Shown here: piece after piece, positions 44,308-53,700 of the stretch
How positions within the stretch are numbered: position 1 is the first letter of the stretch
Layout: every line of letters begins with the position of its first letter
Assembly (NCBI GenBank): GCA_965208775.1
Contig: OZ242360.1
Span: 1,178,001-1,242,000 of the forward strand
DNA length: 64,000 nt
Reading direction: 5' to 3'
Source: JAPOVO01 sp026708165
GTDB lineage: Bacteria; Chloroflexota; UBA11872; VXNJ01
Translations under genes and position numbers: made by a program
Notes under the pieces: generated by a model
Databases searched by the model: none
The model's input: the letters and a program-made list of their open reading frames with translations, nothing else
What the model was told of the DNA's origin: nothing

Positions 44308-45546
44308 CTATAAGACTCCAAGCGCTGAAATATATGGCTTACAGGCGATCCAAGTCGCGGCCACGAGATCTAGGGCATCGGACTCCCGAATTGCTTTGCA
44401 TCTGGAATATGGGAATTTTGCGCCGATCTGCAACTCAAGGTTGGAGTTCTTATTCTTCAAGACGTTGAAAACTGAATCTACCCACTGAGGCTGGAACTTG
44501 ACGGCATCGCCATCGTCGCTATGAGTACGGAGATCCATCTCGATATTCGCGTCGTATATGGGCGGACCCGACCTAACTCGCCAGTGCCGCTGCGAAACAA
44601 CCATACGGGGCTCCATGCCGACCCAAGTTGAGAGCAAGGGGAGCATATTCTCCAAGACCTCGTCTACCATGTTGAAGAAGCTCATCTCGCCGAGCGAGAT
44701 GAGACGCCGGAGTGACGGCCTAGCATTATTCGGCAATATCACCATTGCCGAGACAGCAGAACTGCCAATGTGGAGATTGCAGTGCGGTCTGTGATTGAAG
44801 CGTCTTGCTCCCTCGCTCGAGCTGAACGGAAGAATATCCCACGTCCCGGTAATCGCCTTCTTTCCTGGAAGCTTCGGGTTTATATCTATTTCGGAAGGCA
44901 GGTCGGTCCGCTTGCGTAATTCTTCCATCGCGAGGCGCAGAATACGCTTGCCCTCGAGCTCATTGAAAGTCTTGTCTTCCCCGAATCTAAAACCGTTGAA
45001 CGCGGTCAATGTCCCTGACTCCATTTGCTCCAGATCGGTCAAACGCGCCTCCATGACTTCAAGATATGCTGCCAAGCGTCCCGCCCATTTGCTACGGGAC
45101 AGTCGGCCTTGAAGCCACTCGTATACAGTAGCCCACCTTATTGTCTTGACTCCTTTCGGCAAATTCTTGCTTGACCGATCAGCCGTAAGTAACAGTAATT
45201 TCGGAGTGGTGAAACCCAAACGTCGCGCCGTTGCCAGATGGCGATGGAGTTGATCGGTCGATGGAGTACTGAGTACCTTGTTCTCGATGACTAGGCACCA
45301 GTCATCACCTGCCGTAATCCACGCGTCGGGGATTCCGAGCTTTTCCTTTCCCATTTCATTGGATTCGACACTACCTGGATAGCTTTGCTCGGTGACGAGC
45401 AAGGGATCAGTGTTCGTTGGCGGACTTCGCCCAGCAATTTCCTCTAGGAATTCGCTCAAGAGGTTTCTATCCTCGTTGAGCGCAGTCATCAAGGCGTGCG
45501 TAACGCGGTTCTCGGGCTGACTGTACTGATCGAAAACGTTCCGCAT
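44308..45546 (-). CDS. PD-(D/E)XK nuclease-fold protein, unknown role
   Basis: A 412-residue protein. The N-terminus (MRNVFDQYSQPENRVTHALM) leads into a PD-(D/E)XK core: IPDAWITAGDDWCLVIENKVLS followed by TPSTDQLHRHLATAR, i.e. PD-x(n)-E-x-K plus the helix with Gln. The remaining 200 residues are uncharacterised. Many proteins of this type are orphan nucleases or defence-related. It lies 109 bases upstream of addB but has a distinctly AT-richer sequence, suggesting separate acquisition. I cannot assign a target. Confidence 0.75.
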   Translation of the reverse strand: MRNVFDQYSQPENRVTHALMTALNEDRNLLSEFLEEIAGRSPPTNTDPLLVTEQSYPGSVESNEMGKEKLGIPDAWITAGDDWCLVIENKVLSTPSTDQLHRHLATARRLGFTTPKLLLLTADRSSKNLPKGVKTIRWATVYEWLQGRLSRSKWAGRLAAYLEVMEARLTDLEQMESGTLTAFNGFRFGEDKTFNELEGKRILRLAMEELRKRTDLPSEIDINPKLPGKKAITGTWDILPFSSSEGARRFNHRPHCNLHIGSSAVSAMVILPNNARPSLRRLISLGEMSFFNMVDEVLENMLPLLSTWVGMEPRMVVSQRHWRVRSGPPIYDANIEMDLRTHSDDGDAVKFQPQWVDSVFNVLKNKNSNLELQIGAKFPYSRCKAIRESDALDLVAATWIACKPYISALGVL

Positions 45547-45655
45547 GTCTAGCAGTGCTGCGGCAAACGGCGTCCTCTACCAATGGTCGTTTCAACCTCC
45601 AACGAGTTCGCGGATTTGATTGGGTCCCTCGGAGCGCGTGTCCGTTGGCACGGGT

Positions 45656-46207
45656 TTAGCTTTTAGCCTCCATCCGCGCCAGGATGTCCCGGATCTCCGT
45701 CAGCAGCTCATTAGTTCCGCCGACCGCTTTGGCAGGCGCGGCGGAAGGTTCGGCGTCAAGCACCCTTTGCCGCTGCAACAGGATCGCGTCGCGAAACTCC
45801 ACCGCGTCGATGATTCCGACGAGGTCGCCTTCGCTTCCGGCGTTCTGCCCCGACTGACCCGCGGTCTCGACCTTCAGGCCGCGCAGCTTATGCATGCGCA
45901 TCAGCGGGTCGTCGTGCAGGCGCACGTCGGTGATCCGGTCCAGGGGAATAGTGGCTTCCTTTCGGAAGAAAACCCCCTTCCGGATCTCTACGGCCTGGGT
46001 GGTCAGCCGGGCGGAAACCCTTCGGAGATATTCCCGGCCGTACCAAATGCTCAAGAGCAGCCAAAATGGGATCAGCGGTATGCCCACGAGCGTGATCACG
46101 AGTATGAGAGATCCGACCCACCGAAGATAAGACGCCGTCTTTCCGTCGAACTGTGCCTCCACCAGAACTTCGCCGGTCACTCCGTCACGGTCTGACTGCT
46201 CGCTCAT
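45656..46207 (-). CDS. Membrane-associated bacterial PH-domain protein
   Basis: A 183-residue protein with a hydrophobic hairpin at about 27-55 (YLRWVGSLILVITLVGIPLIPFW). A bPH2 (YdbS/DUF304-like) domain follows: RLTTQAVEIRKGVFFRKEATIPLDRITDVRL...RGLKVETAG. The C-terminal tail (NELLTEIRDILARMEAK) is amphipathic. Bacterial PH-domain proteins of this kind are usually paired with a second PH protein; none is visible here. Function unknown, likely membrane-linked. Confidence 0.82.
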   Translation of the reverse strand: MSEQSDRDGVTGEVLVEAQFDGKTASYLRWVGSLILVITLVGIPLIPFWLLLSIWYGREYLRRVSARLTTQAVEIRKGVFFRKEATIPLDRITDVRLHDDPLMRMHKLRGLKVETAGQSGQNAGSEGDLVGIIDAVEFRDAILLQRQRVLDAEPSAAPAKAVGGTNELLTEIRDILARMEAKS

Positions 46208-46693
46208 CTATTTCACCTTACTTTCGTGCCTTTTGGGGGCCGGGAGAGTGTAGCAACAGCAGTTTGGTCGGAGTTATAGACGTACCGGTTCCGTCGAGGC
46301 CACACTGAAATCTGGTTGCTGTGACCCGTCCTCTCACCCTTAGATACCCGATCAGATAGGGAATTGAGGCCTTGGCCATACTCTTTGCTTACTCATTGTT
46401 CATGTTGTTATCGAGACGCATGTTCCTCGCAGTCCTGCAAGGCAGTCGTAAACCACCACTCGAAGATCCATCTGTTATCGCATCGGCTTCATCGCCCGTG
46501 CACCCTTGGCACAGCACCACCCGGCAGCGCACTTGGAATCTAGCCCATCCTCTGACCGTGATATGGATTCCCTGTCTTTCCTCTTTTCGCTCCCACCTCC
46601 AGAGGTTTCCGCTAAGGTGCGCATCACAAGTGAACGGGCTCGCGTGCGCAAAGGCAGCGCCGGCCAGCACCCCGTTTGCCGCATCGTGAAATT
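46208..46693. other. Intergenic region without recognisable genes
   Basis: The two overlapping frames on opposite strands here have no recognisable domain and atypical composition, so I treat them as chance. Composition is lower in GC than the flanking genes. No tRNA or repeat is seen until the phased repeat at 46694. Confidence 0.5.
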
Positions 46694-46746
46694 ACCGATT
46701 TTTCAAAGTTCACAGGGTCATTTTCAAAACTTTCACGAAAATCGGT
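46694..46746. repeat. 21-bp-phased TTTTCAAA direct repeat, copy 2, inside an inverted repeat
   Basis: The 29-base element at 46700-46728 matches 26536-26564 with one mismatch, including TTTTCAAA repeats 21 bases apart and the core GTTCACAGGGT. In this copy it is enclosed by perfect 9-base arms, ACCGATTTT (46694-46702) and AAAATCGGT (46738-46746), 42 bases after the end of the transglutaminase gene. Confidence 0.6.
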
Positions 46747-46788
46747 CTCGTTCACATCGCCGTCCGCAGCTCGAACAGGGCGCATCCG

Positions 46789-47670
46789 CTAAGGCGAAGC
46801 CGGATCGATCAGTCGCCGCATCCGCACATCAACCTCCAGCGTGCTTTCCCCACCTCCCTGCAAGACGCCCCGGGTCGGCGAGACGTCCAAGTAGTCACGG
46901 CCCACGGCGATCCGCGCGTGCCGCTCGTCGGCCAGAGTCTGATTGGTGGGATCGAACCCTATCCAGCCCAGGTCGGGCAACAAACACTCGACCCATGCGT
47001 GGGTGGCGGTTTCCGGCGCTTGTTCGCCGGCTCGTCCAGTTACGTAGAGATAGCCCGAGACATAGCGAGTCGGCACCCCCCACGAACGGGAGATAGCGAT
47101 CATCACGTGGGCATAGTCCTGGCAGACCCCCCGACCGGATTCCAGTATGTGCTCGATGGGAGAGACCGCCGATGTACTCCCTGGCACATAGTGGAAACTC
47201 CCATAGAGCGTGTCCGAGAGCCGCAGAAGCGACTCTAGTGGGTCGTCCCCCCGCTTTATGCGAGCGCCCTCGACAAAGTCGGCCAGCGCGGGCGAGGGCC
47301 GTGCCAGCGCGCTTGCGTGCGTGAAGTCCCAGTGAATCAGAGAATCGCCCCACGACTCAAGCTCGTCCCACGCTTGGGCGCCCAGTGAGTCGGGAAGCGA
47401 TACGGCCGGCGCGGTCTCGACCGTCGACTGGGCGATGATTTCCAGCCGGTCATGCTCCCGGTGGATGTTGAGAACATGCTTGGTATTGCCGAAGCAGTCC
47501 AGCTCGCAGTTCAGCGGGGATTCCGGGACGGTTGCGGCCTCGAAGCTCAACAACCGCTGACGGGAATCGTCGCGCGGCTTGAGACATAACGACATTACGC
47601 AGTCCCGCACCGGCGCCGTGTAGCAGTAGCGCGAAACGTGCTCGAGTTCGTAGCGCGTCCGGCCCGTCAT
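46789..47670 (-). CDS. Transglutaminase-like cysteine peptidase/ligase
   Basis: A 293-residue protein with the bacterial transglutaminase N-terminal sheet (YELEHVSRYCYTAPVRDCVMSLCLKP) and a transglutaminase core. The catalytic Cys is in GRGVCQDYAHVMIAISRSWG, the His in THAWVECLLPDLGWIGFDPT, with the Asp in the same stretch. It is the last gene of a three-gene operon with an alpha-E protein and an ATP-grasp protein, a conserved bacterial set proposed to make or modify a peptide. No signal peptide is seen. Confidence 0.9.
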   Translation of the reverse strand: MTGRTRYELEHVSRYCYTAPVRDCVMSLCLKPRDDSRQRLLSFEAATVPESPLNCELDCFGNTKHVLNIHREHDRLEIIAQSTVETAPAVSLPDSLGAQAWDELESWGDSLIHWDFTHASALARPSPALADFVEGARIKRGDDPLESLLRLSDTLYGSFHYVPGSTSAVSPIEHILESGRGVCQDYAHVMIAISRSWGVPTRYVSGYLYVTGRAGEQAPETATHAWVECLLPDLGWIGFDPTNQTLADERHARIAVGRDYLDVSPTRGVLQGGGESTLEVDVRMRRLIDPASP

Positions 47671-47674
47671 CGCG

Positions 47675-48640
47675 TCAGCGCGTCGGGGAATCCTCGATCG
47701 GATACTCGAAATAAGCGGCGGTTACGAGATGGTGGAGCTCCCGAGAGTACCTGCTGACTTCACGCAACAGGTTTCCGCGGTCCTCGCAATCCGGCCAGTC
47801 ATAGTGGACCAGAGCGCTCAGGCGACCTGCCAGACGCCGCGCCGCATCGCTGGAACGGGCGTCCGGACCGGGTCCGATGGCGGCGATGTCCGACGCCGCT
47901 CTGTCGATCGATCGGCAGAGCGAGTCGGGTAGCAGCGAATCGGTGACGAGCAGGTCGAGCACTTGGTCAGGCTGCACCTCTACGCTATAGCTGCGGTTGT
48001 AGGTCTCGAACGCGTGATAGATGCGCAGTAGGCTCGTCCAATCCGCGCCGGATGTCTCTTCGTGGGTTTGAACCGCAAGCTGCGAAAGCAGAAGCGAGGT
48101 CGTGAGCTGCGTCCTCTCGATGAAGCGTCCGAGCTGCATGAAGCGCCAGCCCTCGTCGCGGTACATCGTCGCTGCGGACACTCCCGAGAAAGTGTCGATC
48201 TCGGCTCCCGTCTCCGCGTAGAAGCTCTCGGGTGATGGCGTCCAGATCCTCTGGATCGAAAGCTTCTGGATCCGCAAATATGCCAGATTCAAACAACTCC
48301 ACATGTCCGCATTGATGCACTGGCGCATCTGCCGGGCGTTCTCGCGGCCCAAGGCAAAGCAGCTCCACATCGAGCTGGGATTGGAACGCTCGAACGTCAG
48401 GTCGTCGGCGAGCGTGTACGAATCCGCCAGCGTGTAGTCGTCGCTATGGAGCATCTCCAGCCTGCCGCCCGGAGGCTGTCGGTCCAGGGTTCTGTAGATG
48501 CGGCTCCAGCCGAAATGAATCTCCCGAATGGGACGGTCCACCAGTGCTTCCGTCTGCAAGCGCAGCAGGCGGCAGAGATGGTCCGCCCGTTCCAAGTAAC
48601 GGCTCATCCAGTAAAGACCCTGCGCGCTGCGGGAGAGCAT
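47675..48640 (-). CDS. Alpha-E (DUF403) helical protein
   Basis: A 321-residue alpha-helical protein starting MLSRSAQGLYWMSRYLERADHLCRLL, the diagnostic opening of the alpha-E domain. WRFMQLGRFIERTQLTTSLLL and the C-terminal DRGNLLREVSRYSRELHHLV are also typical. A TTG at 48658 would add six residues; the ATG at 48640 overlaps the ATP-grasp stop as TGATG, which indicates coupling. It ends 4 bases before the transglutaminase gene. Function in the family is unproven, though it always accompanies ATP-grasp and transglutaminase partners. Confidence 0.9.
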   Translation of the reverse strand: MLSRSAQGLYWMSRYLERADHLCRLLRLQTEALVDRPIREIHFGWSRIYRTLDRQPPGGRLEMLHSDDYTLADSYTLADDLTFERSNPSSMWSCFALGRENARQMRQCINADMWSCLNLAYLRIQKLSIQRIWTPSPESFYAETGAEIDTFSGVSAATMYRDEGWRFMQLGRFIERTQLTTSLLLSQLAVQTHEETSGADWTSLLRIYHAFETYNRSYSVEVQPDQVLDLLVTDSLLPDSLCRSIDRAASDIAAIGPGPDARSSDAARRLAGRLSALVHYDWPDCEDRGNLLREVSRYSRELHHLVTAAYFEYPIEDSPTR

Positions 48641-50073
48641 CAGTCTTGCAGGACCCAAAGGTCCTTGCCGCCTCCTCCCTGGCTAGAGTTCACCACCAGG
48701 CTGCCGCGCCGCAGCGCCACGCGGCAAAACGCGCCAGGCACTATGCGGGTCTCGCGACCGCGAAGCACGAACGGGCGCAAGTCGACGTGACGAGGCTCGA
48801 AACCGCCATCGATAAGGCAGGGCGCGCGGGAGAGGGCGAGTACCGGCTGGGAGATGAAATCGGCTGGGTTGGCGCGTACTTGTTTGGCGTATGCCTCTCG
48901 CTCTGCGCGCGTTGCGTGTGGGCCGACTAGCATTCCATACCCCCCCGATTCGCCCACGCGTTTAACGACCAGGTTCTTCAGATTGTCGAGCGTGTATTCG
49001 AGGTCCTCGGAGCGTCGGCAGAGATGGGTCTCGACGTTGGCTAGAAGCGGCTCCTCGCCCAGGTAATAGCGGATCATGTCGGGCACGTAGGCGTAAACGC
49101 TCTTGTCATCCGCCACGCCTGTCCCGGGCGCGTTCACGAGGGATACGTTTCCGAGCTTATAGGCGTTCATCAGCCCGGGCACGCCCAGCAGAGAATCTTG
49201 GCGGAAAACCAGCGGGTCAAGGAAGTCATCATCCACGCGCCGGTAGATCACATCGACCCGCCGCAGGCCCTTGGTAGTCCGCATGTATACGAAACCGTCG
49301 TTGACCAGCAGGTCGCGGCCCTCCACCAACTCGGCGCCGATCTCACCTGCCAGGAACATATGCTCGTAAAAGGCGGAGTTGTAGACGCCGGGAGTGAGCA
49401 GTGCGATTGAGGGGTCCGAGCATCCGCTGGGCGCGAGGTCGTGCAAGGTCTTCAACAGCACGCTTCCATAGTTTTCCACGTGCCGCACTTGGGATCTACG
49501 GTAGAGACGGCGCAGGTTCGCCTTCACCGCCTTTCGGTTCGCAATCATGTAGGAGACACCGGAAGGAACGCGCAGGTTGTCCTCGAGGACCTTGAAACCG
49601 TCGTTGGTCCGCACCAGGTCCGTGCCGCAGATTGCCGCCCAGACACCGTGCGGCGCGGAGAACCCACGCATCTCGATACGGTATTGCGGACATCCCCTCA
49701 CCACGTCGACCGGTATCACGCCGTCTTCGACAATCCGGGCCTCGCCGTAGACATCCGCCAGGAAGAGATTGAGAGACTTGAGTCGCTGAGTCAGGCCGGT
49801 CTCGAGACTCCGCCACTCACTGGCCGAGATCACACGGGGCACGCAATCGACCGGAATGATGCGCTCGTCGGCCTCGTCGTCGCCATAGACCGTGAACGTG
49901 ATGCCTTCGTTCGAGAACGAGCGCGTGACCCGCTCCTGAATGCTGCCTAGTTGCTCGGCTGAGAGCCGTCCGAGGGTTTCGTGGAGCTCTCGGCAATGCT
50001 GGCGAGGCACGCCGTTCGGCAGGAACATCTCGTCATAGATCGACGGATCGAGATCATATTTATCGAAATCCAC
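48640..50073 (-). CDS. Circularly permuted ATP-grasp type 2 protein
   Basis: A 477-residue member of the DUF404/407 permuted ATP-grasp family. Features in order: YDEMFLPNGVPRQHCRELHE, GITFTVYGDDEADERIIPVDCVPRVI, RLKSLNLFLADVYGEARI, ICGTDLVRTNDGFKVLEDNLRVPSGVSY and KRVGESGGYGMLVGPHAT. It probably forms an amide bond using ATP. It leads the operon with alpha-E and transglutaminase genes, all coupled on the minus strand. The actual peptide product of these systems is not established. Confidence 0.92.
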   Translation of the reverse strand: MDFDKYDLDPSIYDEMFLPNGVPRQHCRELHETLGRLSAEQLGSIQERVTRSFSNEGITFTVYGDDEADERIIPVDCVPRVISASEWRSLETGLTQRLKSLNLFLADVYGEARIVEDGVIPVDVVRGCPQYRIEMRGFSAPHGVWAAICGTDLVRTNDGFKVLEDNLRVPSGVSYMIANRKAVKANLRRLYRRSQVRHVENYGSVLLKTLHDLAPSGCSDPSIALLTPGVYNSAFYEHMFLAGEIGAELVEGRDLLVNDGFVYMRTTKGLRRVDVIYRRVDDDFLDPLVFRQDSLLGVPGLMNAYKLGNVSLVNAPGTGVADDKSVYAYVPDMIRYYLGEEPLLANVETHLCRRSEDLEYTLDNLKNLVVKRVGESGGYGMLVGPHATRAEREAYAKQVRANPADFISQPVLALSRAPCLIDGGFEPRHVDLRPFVLRGRETRIVPGAFCRVALRRGSLVVNSSQGGGGKDLWVLQD

Positions 50074-50188
50074 GACGATACCTTATCGGCCGATTGGAAA
50101 TTGGGTATGTACGGAATTCGGAGAGAAGGGGGCCGAGTGATAACGTGAAAACGTTGCCTGGAACATCTCGGTAATTTCCGGCGCTTCC

Positions 50189-52423
50189 TCAGGCTGGCGG
50201 CGCCTCGGGCGCGGTGGTCATCGGTCCCGCCATCGAGACTCCCGAGCCTGCCGCTCCGTCCGACTCGGCCGCTCCCTCTTGCAGCGCTGCGGAAGGCGTC
50301 AGCGGAAGCTCAACGATCATCTCAGTACCCTCGCCGACTTCGGTATTTACCCGGATGGCGCCTCCGTGCTCGCGGACGATGTCATTGGAAATCGCAAGCC
50401 CCAGCCCGGTGCCCTGATCGGTCGGCTTGGTCGTGAAGAATGGGTTGAATATCTTGTCTAAGACATCTGGGGGAATCCCGGTTCCGTTGTCCCGGATGCT
50501 CACCACGATCCTGTCCTCCTTGCGCCGGGTTGTAAGCCACAGCGTAGGCAGGAAATCGTCGGTCGCGCCAGGCCGGTCCTCACTCCGTCTCTCGTTCGAC
50601 GCATAGCCAGCGTTGCTCACCATGTTAAGGAATACGCGGCCCATGTCCTGGGGGATGACTTCGATTTCCCCGACCTCCGGATCAAGATCGAATTTGAGGT
50701 CGAGCTGGAATTCGTCATCGGTCCCCCTCGCGCTGTGGTAGGCGAGCCGCGCATGTTCCTCGAGCAGGCGGTTGATGTCGGTCGCCTGCGCTCCGGCGCT
50801 GCCTCGGCCCATCATGAGCATGTCGTTGACGATACGGTCGGCGCGTTCGCCGTGCGAGCGGATGCGCTCCATGTTGCCGGTCAAGTCTTGAGATATTTCC
50901 TCGATCATTTCTTTGTCTTCGTCGCCAATCGCTTCGCTCGCCTCTTCGAGGATCTCCTTCAGCTCATCAACAAGTTCTTCCGAGGCCTCGGAAAAGTTTT
51001 TGACGAAGTTCAGCGGGTTCCTGATCTCGTGCGCCACCCCCGCTGTCAGTTCACCAAGCGCCGCCAGTTTTTCGCGCGTGACGATTTGGTCCTGCGCCTT
51101 GCGCAGATCGGCAAGCACGCTTTCGAGCTGCTCGTTTTTGCCCTGCAGCTCGTCCGCCAGCTTTTCCACCAGGTTCAGGCGCTGGACCTCCAGGGCATGA
51201 CGGCGAAACACTTCGAGCGCGGCGGCCATGTCCGCCACTTCGTCCCGTCCTCCGATGTCTACCCTAGCCTCAAGATCGCCGCCGGCCATGCGCAGCATCC
51301 AATCCGACAAACGCTGAAGACGTCGCAACAACACGCGTCCTACGAAAAGCCACGCGATAAGCACCGCCCCGGCGATGCTGAGCGCGCTGATCCCGAGCAG
51401 GAGTGTGCTGCCAGTAAAGATTGCCTCACTCGAGGCTTCGGTTGCTTCCTGGGCGCTCGCGTGAGCCGCGTTTACCAAGCCATCGACCTCGGCTACCAGG
51501 TCGACAGCGATGTCTCGATTGAGCGCCAACAGGCCCCGTTGCTGCTCGGCTAGCCTTAGCTCGTCTTCGATCAGATCGAACCCGCTTTCCTCTCCGGTCC
51601 CCAGTTCCACCAGACGGGTGAAAAGCGGCGCAACCTCATCATGCAGCGACGAGCCTTCGAGAGCCGCTAGGCTCCGCTCGATACGGCCAGCGGTCGACTC
51701 AAAGCGCTCCCGCAAAGGCTCGATAGTTGAGGCGTCCGCGAGCGTGAAGGCGCTAGTAAGCAACTGCGTCGCCAAGTTGGCGTCGGCCTGCAACTCTGCC
51801 AAGTGGCGATAGTGCACCAACTCATCCCCCGAGAAATGTTCTGAGCGGGGCCGAGGAGGCTCGTCGAGACTGCGAAAGCCTGTAACCGTGTAAAAGAGCT
51901 GGTCGTCGATGGCCGGTACCAGTATGTCCTCCAGTTGGGCACGCAACTCGGCAAGTTCCGTTTGCAGCGCAGTGCTGCGCTGGCCGAAATCGAACAGTTG
52001 TGACATCTCACCTTTGATGTCCTGAACGTTTAGAATCAGCGTGTCGGCATAGGCACGGATGCTCCGAAAGCGTTCCTCACCCCCGTCCTTCTCTTCCAGG
52101 ACGGCAAGCTGGTCCTCAAATGCGGTGTGCGCTTCGGAGATGCTCGCCGAGACGCGGTCAAACTCCTCTGGCGTCGCGGCGGAGATCAGGCGCGGAGCTG
52201 CTGCCACCAGAGCGCCGCTGTACTGCGCAACTCCGAAAGACGCCACCACCTCGGGAACGCTGCCCTCGTTCACGCGGCTTTGAACCTCGCCCACGCGGTT
52301 AAACGAAAACCATCCGACGAGACTCGCAGCGACGGTGAGCACCACAGCTCCTCCGATCCCCAGATAGAGCTGCATGGAGATTCGAAAGCGGCTTTCGAGC
52401 AGGCTCCTTAGCCGGTCTTTCAT
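50189..52423 (-). CDS. Membrane histidine kinase with periplasmic sensor and HAMP
   Basis: A 744-residue sensor kinase. Transmembrane helix 1 (about 17-40) and helix 2 (about 338-362) enclose a roughly 295-residue helical periplasmic domain. HAMP follows (about 360-412), then a coiled coil. The phospho-acceptor is His465 in AGVAHEIRNPLNF. The ATPase part has the N-box VFLNMVSNAGYAS, DNGTGIPPDVLDKIFNPFFTTK and GTGLGLAISNDI. Its ATG overlaps the stop of the binding-lipoprotein gene (ATGA). The most likely partner is the REC-PP2C protein three genes upstream in the same operon. Confidence 0.93.
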   Translation of the reverse strand: MKDRLRSLLESRFRISMQLYLGIGGAVVLTVAASLVGWFSFNRVGEVQSRVNEGSVPEVVASFGVAQYSGALVAAAPRLISAATPEEFDRVSASISEAHTAFEDQLAVLEEKDGGEERFRSIRAYADTLILNVQDIKGEMSQLFDFGQRSTALQTELAELRAQLEDILVPAIDDQLFYTVTGFRSLDEPPRPRSEHFSGDELVHYRHLAELQADANLATQLLTSAFTLADASTIEPLRERFESTAGRIERSLAALEGSSLHDEVAPLFTRLVELGTGEESGFDLIEDELRLAEQQRGLLALNRDIAVDLVAEVDGLVNAAHASAQEATEASSEAIFTGSTLLLGISALSIAGAVLIAWLFVGRVLLRRLQRLSDWMLRMAGGDLEARVDIGGRDEVADMAAALEVFRRHALEVQRLNLVEKLADELQGKNEQLESVLADLRKAQDQIVTREKLAALGELTAGVAHEIRNPLNFVKNFSEASEELVDELKEILEEASEAIGDEDKEMIEEISQDLTGNMERIRSHGERADRIVNDMLMMGRGSAGAQATDINRLLEEHARLAYHSARGTDDEFQLDLKFDLDPEVGEIEVIPQDMGRVFLNMVSNAGYASNERRSEDRPGATDDFLPTLWLTTRRKEDRIVVSIRDNGTGIPPDVLDKIFNPFFTTKPTDQGTGLGLAISNDIVREHGGAIRVNTEVGEGTEMIVELPLTPSAALQEGAAESDGAAGSGVSMAGPMTTAPEAPPA

Positions 52424-53700
52424 GATCCCGTTGCGATGAGCGTGTTGATTGGGTGATAGCGGCCGTCCCTACCTATCACCGTTAGGAACACTTTGTCCGA
52501 ACCTTGGTTGTCGCCATCGCCATAGCGCAACTGGAACCCGTCGATATCGATTACGTCGGCGCTGCGCAGACTCTCCAGGAAGCAGGCCCTTTTGACGTCT
52601 GGTCCGCACCCGTCAAGGCCAGCGATAGCCAGCCGGCCTGCGAGATAACCTTCAAAGGAGACAAACCCGGGGTCCGCGTCCGGATCGTAGGCAGAGAGGG
52701 CGCTGAGGTATGAAGAAACAACTGGCAGCGAGTCGTCCGTTGGGAAGGGGACGACCTGGGTCACGTAGACTCCAGCCCCCTCGGGACCGAGTTCTCTCGC
52801 GAGCGCGTTGCTGCCTACAAACGATACTGTGAGGAAGATGGGGGCCTGCCCCATATGCCTAGCCCACAAAATCAAGGCCGCTACCGGCTCGTAAGCGCCA
52901 ATCATAATCACCGCCTCTGGAGCGCCCTGGTTTAAGTCGAGCAGTGCCGTTTTCACAGCCATAGTGTTGCGTGGATACAGGCCAATGGACACCGGTTCCA
53001 TGCCGCGCCGGTCCAGCGCCAGCCGGACACCTCGCCAGCCGGCGCGGCCGTAGGAATCATCCTGATACAGGACGGCGATGCGCTTGATGCCCAGATCGGT
53101 GGTAAGACGAGCGACCATCTCCTCCGTTTCTTGGTAATAGGACGCGCGAAGGTTGATGATGTTGTCCCACTCCGGGTCGCGTAAAAACTCGGCGCCCGTA
53201 AACGGGGCAATGAAGGGAACACCAGCGTTGGCGGCTACTGGAGTGGCTGAGCGCGACGTGGGCGTGCCGACCTCGCCGATCAACGCGAATACTTGCTCTT
53301 CCTCAATTAGCTGAGTCGTGTTTGCAATTGCCGCTTCGGGTTCATAGGCGTCATCCCGTGTTATGAGCTCCAGCCTCCGGCCGTTGACGCCGCCGCTCTC
53401 ATTCACCTCATGGAAGGCGGCCTGGATACCGAGACGCATATTCCTGCCCAGTTCCTGGGCCGGCCCACTGAACGCTGCGGATTGACCGAATAGGATGCGC
53501 TCGCTTGACACGCCGGGGGACTGTGCCGCGACGGGTTCGGGCTCGGATACTTGGGTTTGTTGGACCGTAGCCACGGCGTCGGGGCTGCCGTTGTCGGTGG
53601 AGTCGAAGGGAAAGCAACCCGAAGGACCGGCGATCAGTGCAAGCGCCAGGATTCCCCCGGCTCCCAGCAAGCGCCGCTGAGCCGCTGGCCTGCGCTTCAT
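52420..53700 (-). CDS. Branched-chain amino acid-type periplasmic binding lipoprotein
   Basis: A 426-residue periplasmic-binding protein (type 1, LivJ/AmiC-like, Peripla_BP_6). The lipoprotein signal ends in AGPSGC. Mature motifs include ILFGQSAAFSGPAQELGRNMRLGIQAAFHEVNESGGVNGRRLELITRDDAYEPE, with the first-lobe hinge and VFALIGEVGTPTS. It overlaps the kinase gene at its end and the anti-sigma gene at its start (TAATG), so it is a sensor component rather than a transporter part; there are no ABC permeases. Ligand unknown. Confidence 0.9.
   Translation of the reverse strand: MKRRPAAQRRLLGAGGILALALIAGPSGCFPFDSTDNGSPDAVATVQQTQVSEPEPVAAQSPGVSSERILFGQSAAFSGPAQELGRNMRLGIQAAFHEVNESGGVNGRRLELITRDDAYEPEAAIANTTQLIEEEQVFALIGEVGTPTSRSATPVAANAGVPFIAPFTGAEFLRDPEWDNIINLRASYYQETEEMVARLTTDLGIKRIAVLYQDDSYGRAGWRGVRLALDRRGMEPVSIGLYPRNTMAVKTALLDLNQGAPEAVIMIGAYEPVAALILWARHMGQAPIFLTVSFVGSNALARELGPEGAGVYVTQVVPFPTDDSLPVVSSYLSALSAYDPDADPGFVSFEGYLAGRLAIAGLDGCGPDVKRACFLESLRSADVIDIDGFQLRYGDGDNQGSDKVFLTVIGRDGRYHPINTLIATGS

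Noticed and set aside
46372..46689. Overlapping frames in the gap after the PH-domain gene
   Set aside because: No domain and equal-quality frames on both strands; treated as chance.
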